From the NCBI GenBank assembly GCA_005223375.1, contig RXOD01005541.1:1-13513 (forward strand): a DNA stretch of 13,513 nt, read 5' to 3'. The stretch's first letter is position 1. Each line of letters begins with the position of its first letter. The notes beneath the pieces were generated by a model. That model made no database searches. It was not told the origin of the DNA and saw only the letters and a list, made by a program, of their open reading frames with translations. The translations under genes and the position numbers were made by a program. Below are positions 8,001 through 13,513 of the stretch, piece after piece. The DNA is from Amoebophrya sp. AT5.2 (Eukaryota > Sar > Dinophyceae > Syndiniales > Amoebophryaceae).

Positions 8001-9504
8001 ACACGATGACGGACGCCTCGTTACTGTCCCTCCGGTCCGATCTCGAGGGTGCCGGTTCCGGAGGCTGTTCCTCCAGCCGGCCGGACATCGACGGGCGCGG
8101 GCTCAACAGTTCGTGTCTCAGCGCCGGAGGCACGACGAGGATCCGCAGGCAGGAAGAGCGGGGCAGCCGTCGCCGCCGCGTGCCAAACCTGGCGGCGGCA
8201 TGCAGTCACCTGAACTCAATTCTGTCTCCGGACGCGGCGGGCGGGATGGAGGGGGAACGGGATGGGGGGGAGCTGGCGGAAGCCCAGCAGCAAGAACGCG
8301 TCGACTTGCTGAGAGGGCTGCCGACCCCGGCGCGGCGGCTGTCGAGAACAGAGAAGGGCAGCAGTGACCTTCACAAGGGACAGAGCCGCCACAAGGGACA
8401 GAGCCGAACGTCGGGCCTTGAAGACGGAGATGAAACTTCCGCGAACGAAACCGATCATGCCAATATGGACGACATAACGGCGGATGAATTGCATCGGCGG
8501 GTCGTGGAGCTGTTTGAAATCGAGGACTCGCTCAACAGGGACGACATTATAAGTAGTCGCGGCGACCACCTGCGGCACGTTTGGGAGTTGGTCGTGGAGA
8601 AATTTGCGCGTGCTGATAATTGCGCGCATGCTCCTCGCAAGAAAGACGCTGCGACGATGACGGGTCGGACGGCTCGCGCAGCATCTACCACATCGGATTT
8701 GGCAGCACAAGTAGCTCCCGACCACCATCAAGGGGAGGTAAAAATCGTGGCGAACGGCGCAGCGTCATTTGCAGCTGGTCAAAACAATGCGGTTGCGGCT
8801 TCATCCGCGCTATTAAACACCAACGCCAAGAATGAAGGAACAGGAAGCGGAGGCCGCGGTGAGGGTCCTTGCGTTCAGTGCTGCAACACTGCAGGCGAAG
8901 GCGACGAAGGAGACGAGGACCCCCGCAGCGCTCGTACCGCCGATCATCTTGATGCGGCTGGCCCTGGCCTCGATGAAAAGCAGCAGGACGCAATCGAGAT
9001 CGCTCCGGGCACACCGTCGCTGCCCCCGAACGAAACGCTGCTGTGGAAGCTGCAGGTTGCGGAGGCGTATTTTCGGAGTCCACACGTCGTCCAATACACC
9101 GTACCGCAAAAGCCGCTCGAGCCCGGTCAATGCATACAGTTCAAGTAGAGATTGATTACATAAAGTTGTTCTACTTGTTCCTGAATAGTTGCTGCTTCTG
9201 TGATGGAGCAGATTCGGAAGGTCAAGGTCATGGAAAAAAAGTATTATGACAGTTCTGTTTTCCTTGTCGTGGCAGTCTCAGGACATGTTCAACGAAACAC
9301 TTCGTTTTGTACCTGAAAACGAGGTACAAGCACCGGACATCGTACATCACTGACGTGCCGGCCGACGCGAAGCCGGGCGAGGTGCGGCTACACACGATGA
9401 CGAAGAACGGGCCGCTACCGCTGTCACGCAGCGACGCAGAGCTGAAAATGCTGGAGCGCCCCGAAGTGAACCGACGCGATCTGTACAGCTTTACTAATCC
9501 TTAG
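5084..9504 (+). CDS. Large disordered Ser/Gly/Pro-rich protein with conserved-looking C-terminus
   Basis: I do not recognise the family. Exon 1 (5084-9144) is a single open frame of 1353 codons, far beyond chance, and is joined by a phase-2 intron to 9282-9504, giving 1427 residues. The ATG at 5084 is the first in frame; the frame stays open upstream to 4934 but has no ATG there. Residues 1-1100 are almost all low complexity (Ser, Ala, Gly, Pro, Arg runs) with many Ser-Pro and Thr-Pro sites, typical of an intrinsically disordered and probably phosphorylated protein. A tandem HKGQSR repeat lies near residues 1097-1108. Two segments look folded: residues about 1128-1180 (DDITADELHRRVVELFEIED and on) and the C-terminal region from about 1316 (LLWKLQVAEAYF, then exon 2, rich in Tyr, Lys and Arg). 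No membrane segment or signal peptide is seen. The 3' end may instead continue into 9616-10009, giving 1551 residues. Confidence 0.88.
8372..8406 (+). repeat. 18-bp tandem repeat inside the large gene
   Basis: Two copies of CACAAGGGACAGAGCCG are spaced 18 bases apart and encode HKGQSR twice. The period is a multiple of three, so the frame is kept. It looks like a recent small in-frame duplication in a disordered region. Confidence 0.8.
9145..9281 (+). other. Phase-2 intron with two possible acceptors
   Basis: The donor is AA followed by GTAGAG, which overlaps the apparent TAG stop of the 4-kb frame. Two acceptors fit the same phase: GTGGCAG ending at 9275 and TCTCAG ending at 9281. They differ by six bases, so either keeps the frame. 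Downstream codons are clearly coding (KTRYKHRTSYITDV), supporting removal of this segment. Confidence 0.75.
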
Positions 9505-9615
9505 AACAACATGAACATGCAGCTTCCTACTTAGCTACAACCTGAACATCCATTCTGAATCTCGAAGATCATCATGATTTCATCGATCGCATCGCAATAC
9601 ACTTTCTTGTTACAG
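9483..9615 (+). other. Candidate phase-2 intron joining two apparent genes
   Basis: It begins GTACAG, has TACTAATCC early on, and ends CACTTTCTTGTTACAG. Exon base 9482 joined to 9616 makes a Leu codon (CT plus C) and continues directly into the frame that starts ATG at 9617. Its length of 133 bases matches the other introns here. The alternative is that the acceptor serves a leader intron or trans-splicing of a separate downstream gene. Confidence 0.5.
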
Positions 9616-9616
9616 C

Positions 9617-10009
9617 ATGGACCAGCTTCGCTCCGGGTGCCGGCTCTGTCGGCGCGAGGGCCAGTCACTGGAGGAGCTGGTGTCCTCCAACGAGTGGCAG
9701 GAGCGGAACAGCGAGCTCGCAGAGATGTACTCAGCTTTGAGCGGACAGGCGATGGACTGCCTGCTCTCTACCGTGCACGAGGACGAGTTGCTCGCGGACG
9801 AAAGCGAAAACGCGCTGGACGCGCTGCTGACGGCGGAGGTCGTCGAGACCCCGGCGTCGGCGGAGGAGGTGGAGACTTCCAGGAATAAAGGACCGCGCAG
9901 GACAAGTTCAGAATCAGATTCTGCGGATGACGAGGCCGCTGCAGCGGGGACCGAGAAAAAAACCTCACCCAGAGAGCGATACCGTGGTGGCGAGCGAGAG
10001 GGCTGTTAG
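9617..10009 (+). CDS. Acidic 130-residue protein, or last exon of the large gene
   Basis: I do not recognise it. The frame from the ATG at 9617 gives 130 residues. A CxxC motif near the start (CRLCRREGQSLEELV) is a single pair and not enough for a zinc finger alone. Residues about 24-75 look helical and acidic (NEWQERNSELAEMYSALSG, then LLADESENALDALL). The last 55 residues are a low-complexity Glu/Ser/Arg tail. A strong splice acceptor ends one base before the ATG. This suggests either that it is exon 3 of the gene starting at 5084, joined by the 133-base intron at 9483-9615, or that its leader is spliced. I lean slightly to the former, because the phase fits and the ATG would then be an internal Met. 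Confidence 0.65.
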   Translation: MDQLRSGCRLCRREGQSLEELVSSNEWQERNSELAEMYSALSGQAMDCLLSTVHEDELLADESENALDALLTAEVVETPASAEEVETSRNKGPRRTSSESDSADDEAAAAGTEKKTSPRERYRGGEREGC

Positions 10010-10444
10010 GTACTTAGGAGAATAATTCCGGGGCGGGGGCCGGCGTGATGATCGATCAGGGCTGGGTTCTCGGTTCCTCACCGACGACAAGATTAGGGCA
10101 CTGGAGGGACGTCGGGTGCTGGTCCGTTCTTTGAAAACAACGGAGGTGGTAAACGAACCAACTACGAAGCTAGTGGGCCCTTTACGAAAACGAAACAAAT
10201 GTTTGTGGTGGTTTTTGCGCTGAAGCTGATTTTTCTGCACAACATACAGATGATTCGATCATGCTCAATCGGCTTGCTCATCCCCACGCTTGCGGTGCCT
10301 TTATTCTTATGGAGCTGACATAGAAGATTTTCTCGCCGGCATTGGTTGATCCTAGACGCGTCAATATCTCCTGAACGAACGTCAAAATGCGTTATTAACG
10401 GCGCGGTTGTGATGTTTTGCCAATCGTATGGAAGCAGCTCGTCC

Positions 10445-10614
10445 TTGTTTTGGCGAAGCTGAAAAAGATAACGAACAAATCCAAAAGCAGCGGTGCCAGG
10501 ATCAAAATACAGGGCCCGCGGGTGTTTGTTCGGCAGCTTTCTTGGCAGAACTTTTGGGCACAAACTTGAGCATTGCTCCCCCCGCCGGGAGTCCGCTGCT
10601 TTTGTTTTGGCGAA
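10445..10614. repeat. Nested direct and inverted repeats
   Basis: TTGTTTTGGCGAA occurs at 10445-10457 and again at 10602-10614. CAAAAGCAGCGG at 10482-10493 has its exact reverse complement at 10593-10604. The right-hand inverted arm overlaps the second direct copy. The arrangement could be a small degenerate mobile-element end or a folded transcript; neither is shown. Confidence 0.5.
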
Positions 10615-10906
10615 AAGTCCCGACGTTTCTGTGCGGCTGCATAGAGGGAACTTTCGACCACAGGGAAATTCGAAGGCAGACGACACATCTTGCTGCAAAG
10701 TGCTTCTCGCTTCCTCGTTTCTTTGATGGTCAAAGGCGCAGGTTTGTACGGCTTCCGTATGAAATACTCTCCGTCGTGTTCCTAGTTGTAGTAATCATGC
10801 ATGTCGCCCACGCCCTTCGTTTCCCTACCCCTTGCTGTCATGCCTCCTGACGCGATCCGTACGTCCACACGCGTTTTTTATCTCATTGTTGAAGATCGGC
10901 TCTAAT

Positions 10907-10985
10907 CCTACTGGGGGCGACCAAAAGCAGAGCATTTAATGTCATTGATTTGCCGTACCTACTGGGGGCGACCAAAAGCAGAGCA
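10907..10985. repeat. Pair of exact 28-bp direct repeats, 51-bp period
   Basis: Identical 28-base copies occupy 10907-10934 and 10958-10985, beginning CCTACTGGGGGCGACC and ending AAAAGCAGAGCA. The 23-base spacer between them is AT-rich and unrelated. Only two copies are present, so this is not a CRISPR array. The segment CCAAAAGCAG also occurs at 10481-10490. Confidence 0.85.
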
Positions 10986-11525
10986 AATACTTCGCACACG
11001 TTCACGTTCTCATGTGTCTGGAATCAATCTAGCTGATTGTATGATGATGATCATTAAACGAGACCAGATCTTCTTGAGATCGATCAAATTTAGATCTTGA
11101 TCAAGTACTAGGGAGCGCCACTCGAGGCCGAATCGGTTATGGTCTATCGTGGAGAATCACTCACGAAGATCTCCGTACTGGCAATATGGTGTTGTGCGCA
11201 CATTGATCAATATCATTTCAGATGGCAGCACGAATCAACCGCACAGGCCTAGCTCTATGCGTCCGCCTTCGTCTTTGACGAAGGTTCATTGGTATACAAA
11301 AAGCCAGCAAGAATGATTTTTTTGATATTTATAGGATTGCTCGAACAACTCTGATGCGAAGCGGAAGCGACCTAAGTACCATTTCTATCATTGACCTACT
11401 ATTAATTTCCATTTCTATCACAACCATCGGCATCGCCATCCATCGTCGACCTAGTACTTCTACCAGTAATTATCTTCAGGTTCAGAGCTTGCTCGAAGAG
11501 GAAGATACACGTTTGACGAAGAAAG

Positions 11526-13513
11526 ATGCCAGTAGATCATGAACCTCAAGGGACCGAGAAAGCACCCGCGGCGGCCATGAAAGCCGGGTCTGCCAACGTG
11601 CGGAGCCCTTCGGTGGCGGGGGGGAAAAAGGCCACCAGACCTCGGGCCAGCATGGTGAAGAAAAGCGGACAGAAGACGAGCAAAACTGCGGCGTCGCGAC
11701 GCAGGCGGCGCAAGAAGTCGGACAACCTTACCGTGGGGACCAAGGTTCGATTCGGGAAGCACAAGGACTACATGGTGGTGCAGAATATGTACTGTGGACA
11801 TCAGAATCTAACTCTAACGCACCGGCTGCTGGCGCGCATCGACGAAAATGGGCAGCGACGCTTCGCCGGGCCCATCGACGTTCGGGGGCGAGCGAATTTC
11901 AAGCGGGTCCGCCTTGCGGACCGAAAGGGACAGAAGAAGCATGAGATTGAGGATTTGTTGAAGACTTTGGACGAGCCGTGCATAATCGAGGTGGAAAAGG
12001 AGCTGGACGGTATGCTCGCCGAATTTCCCTACGGCTGGCGCCGCGACGGCGAGGAATGCAGCAGACGACAGACAGTCCCTCGTCGGAAGTCTAGTGCGTC
12101 AGGCGGGAAGAAAAATAGTTCTACCTCGTCCGCCACGTTGAGCTCGAACGCAGCGCCTCTCTCGAGAGGAAAGAAAGAGCCGGAACAAGCAGGTGAGGAA
12201 CAGGCAGAGGCCGACTCGGCGTCGAAGGCCGGCGATTTGCCGTGCGCGTCGTGGACGCCAGCACTTGTGGAAACCGCGAAGATTTTTGCGGAAATCGTTA
12301 GCGGGGAGCCGCTGACCGACTTGGACTTCAAAGCAGGATCTTCTTCGTCGTTACGCTGTGGTGGCGCCTCCACGGCTGATGCGCTTGTCGCCGAGGGTCT
12401 ATCCGGTACACTCGCGGCTGGTGACACCGCGGTCGACAAACACACAGCGGATTGCGGCATGAACATGATTACGCCTCCATTCGACGACTCAGGCGGGCTC
12501 GGGCCCGACGACGACGACGACGGCGTGCCCGGTGGTTGTGACGATGACCTGGACCCACCTGATGGCGATGAGGCTAGCGAAGACGTGCTGTCCACTTCCT
12601 CCGAGGGCGACGAGGAGGGGGACGGCGACAACGATCAAGAACAGCGACCGACGGGAAGTAGCACTACGAGCAGTGCCTACGGTACCGGCGGAATGAGAAT
12701 GAGCATGCCGCCTGCACCTGTGCCTGCGAGCGGGTTCGCGGCCGTTTCAACTTCTGCGGGTATAAAATTAGACCGGCGAGGCAGCGTGTCAAGAGGAGGA
12801 GAACAACACCAGCGTGTCAAGAGAAGGAGTTCAGGCCTTCTCGCGGCGAAGCGCACTACACGACCGGAACCCCTAGTGCTAGTCGCCAAAGCGCCGACCA
12901 CGGCCGGATCGAAAAAAACGCCAGCGGCGACGGTCATGGACGGTTTTGTGCTGAGCATCGATCGAGAAAAGCCAGCCGACGGCGGAAGAAGCGCTGAGTA
13001 CAAAGCGAAGGTAAAAGAAGCCCTGCTGCGGCCGTTCCTGGAGCAGCTGAAGCAGAAGACCAGCGTTGGAGCGGGACCGAAGGAGCGCAGCTCGCCACTG
13101 CTAGGGCCGGACGAGCTCTCGCTGGTCATCCGTGAAACTGCGAAGCGCAGGCCCGCGCTCGCATTCGTGAACGAGAACTACACGGACAAAGACCTGCGCG
13201 AGATCGCTGCGACCGTGTTCTGCAGACCTCTAGTACATCAAGCGAATACCGGCGGCCCCGACTCAACAGCAAGAACAACCTCAAGTAGCGACTCATCTTC
13301 TTCAGCAGACACCACGGCGCCGGGCGGAGAGTCACGGCCTGCCCCGAAGCGGAGGAAAAGCGACAGGGCGGGGACCAGCTCGACCGCTCAAGAAGCGACA
13401 CCCGATGGAAGACCACGACGAGAAAAGACCAGCACAAGAGCGGCGGGTCCCGTCGCTTCCGCGGCGTCATCGATGCAGTTGCAGACTGTTGCGGCCACCG
13501 CAACCCGAGGGGG
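11526..13513 (+). CDS. Probable nuclear protein, 3' end outside window (at least 662 residues)
   Basis: I do not recognise the family. The frame opens at the ATG at 11526 (context AAAG, in-frame TGA at 11514) and stays open to the window edge. Residues 1-65 are basic and low complexity, ending in a run of five Arg and two Lys (58-64), a likely nuclear signal. Residues about 68-175 look folded (LTVGTKVRFGKHKDYMVVQ, then HRLLARIDENGQRRFAGPID and KKHEIEDLLKTLDEP). Residues about 327-375 are strongly acidic with a five-Asp run. Further basic clusters lie near 430 (QRVKRRSS) and 606-611 (APKRRKSD). A second ordered stretch spans about 471-572 (KVKEALLRPFLEQLKQK; ALAFVNENYTDKDLREIA). Basic ends with acidic tracts suit a chromatin or nucleolar protein, but that is inference. 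No intron is evident in the visible part. Confidence 0.88.
   Translation, partial: MPVDHEPQGTEKAPAAAMKAGSANVRSPSVAGGKKATRPRASMVKKSGQKTSKTAASRRRRRKKSDNLTVGTKVRFGKHKDYMVVQNMYCGHQNLTLTHRLLARIDENGQRRFAGPIDVRGRANFKRVRLADRKGQKKHEIEDLLKTLDEPCIIEVEKELDGMLAEFPYGWRRDGEECSRRQTVPRRKSSASGGKKNSSTSSATLSSNAAPLSRGKKEPEQAGEEQAEADSASKAGDLPCASWTPALVETAKIFAEIVSGEPLTDLDFKAGSSSSLRCGGASTADALVAEGLSGTLAAGDTAVDKHTADCGMNMITPPFDDSGGLGPDDDDDGVPGGCDDDLDPPDGDEASEDVLSTSSEGDEEGDGDNDQEQRPTGSSTTSSAYGTGGMRMSMPPAPVPASGFAAVSTSAGIKLDRRGSVSRGGEQHQRVKRRSSGLLAAKRTTRPEPLVLVAKAPTTAGSKKTPAATVMDGFVLSIDREKPADGGRSAEYKAKVKEALLRPFLEQLKQKTSVGAGPKERSSPLLGPDELSLVIRETAKRRPALAFVNENYTDKDLREIAATVFCRPLVHQANTGGPDSTARTTSSSDSSSSADTTAPGGESRPAPKRRKSDRAGTSSTAQEATPDGRPRREKTSTRAAGPVASAASSMQLQTVAATATRG
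12782..12829 (+). repeat. 28-bp duplication within the last gene, read in two frames
   Basis: CAGCGTGTCAAGAGGAGGAG at 12782-12801 recurs with one mismatch at 12810-12829. The 28-base offset is not a multiple of three, so the first copy is read as SVSRGGE and the second as QRVKRRS. The frame stays open through both. Confidence 0.75.

Larger units (their letters stand above)
10010..11525. other. 1.5-kb gap with short repeats; no supported gene
   Basis: No gene is called. An open + frame at 10428-10850 (140 codons from ATG, hydrophobic near its end) and an overlapping open minus frame at 10162-10698 (178 codons, no ATG at its start) do not resemble the coding style of the neighbours. The gap holds a 13-bp direct repeat and 12-bp inverted repeat (10445-10614), a 28-bp direct repeat (10907-10985), a GATC cluster (11049-11102) and a 12-bp repeat (CCATTTCTATCA at 11379 and 11409). 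It is probably the upstream region of the gene at 11526. No tRNA or snRNA signature was found. Confidence 0.6.

Noticed and set aside
10162..10850. Open frames on both strands in the 1.5-kb gap (178 codons minus, 140 codons plus, the latter with a hydrophobic stretch near its end)
   Set aside because: They overlap each other, the minus frame has no ATG at its start, composition differs from the supported genes, and no motif is recognisable.
10907..10985. CRISPR-like repeat-spacer-repeat
   Set aside because: Only two repeats and one spacer, in a eukaryotic context with introns and no cas genes.
11735..11760. tRNA B-box-like GGTTCGATTC
   Set aside because: It lies inside the coding frame of the last gene (KVRFGKH), and no T-arm or acceptor stem can be formed around it.
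12029..13503. Long minus-strand open frames opposite the last gene
   Set aside because: They mirror the GC-rich codons of the + strand gene, which is open over the whole span and has the more protein-like composition.

Overview
The window looks like nuclear DNA from a protist eukaryote. Its genes are split by short GT-AG introns (about 131-195 bases) whose phases match across junctions. Coding exons are GC-rich, the DNA between them is less so, and the proteins are long, low-complexity and rich in Ser, Ala, Gly and charged residues. All six supported coding regions lie on the + strand, as in the one-way gene arrays of dinoflagellates and their relatives. A compact alveolate genome of that kind would fit, but no marker gene settles the lineage. 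I recognise no conserved enzyme, RNA gene, CRISPR array or transposase, and most of the proteins look lineage-specific.

Layout from left to right: (1) the 3' part of a coiled-coil gene in four exons (2-1037), cut by the left window edge; (2) a 655-base gap; (3) a two-exon gene for a basic/acidic 417-residue protein (1693-3141); (4) a small gene for a basic 131-residue protein (3500-3895); (5) about 1.2 kb without a clear gene, holding one frame (4068-4583) that reads like broken or unrecognised exons; (6) a large gene starting at 5084, with a 4-kb first exon for a disordered Ser/Gly/Pro-rich protein, a 137-base intron and a further exon; (7) an acidic exon or gene at 9617-10009 that may be the last exon of the large gene, because a phase-matched 133-base intron would join them; (8) a 1.5-kb gene-free gap with unusual short repeats; (9) a gene starting at 11526 for a nuclear-looking protein, still open at the right edge.

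Nothing in the sequence ties these genes into one pathway. Several have nuclear-targeting-like basic clusters (the 417-residue, 131-residue and last proteins) and the first has a coiled coil, so structural or nuclear roles are possible, but that is inference from composition. The most interesting points are the probable joining of the 5084 and 9617 regions, the repeat-rich gap upstream of the last gene (a 28-bp direct repeat sharing a 10-mer with a nearby inverted repeat, plus a GATC cluster), and a 28-bp duplication inside the last gene read in two different frames.
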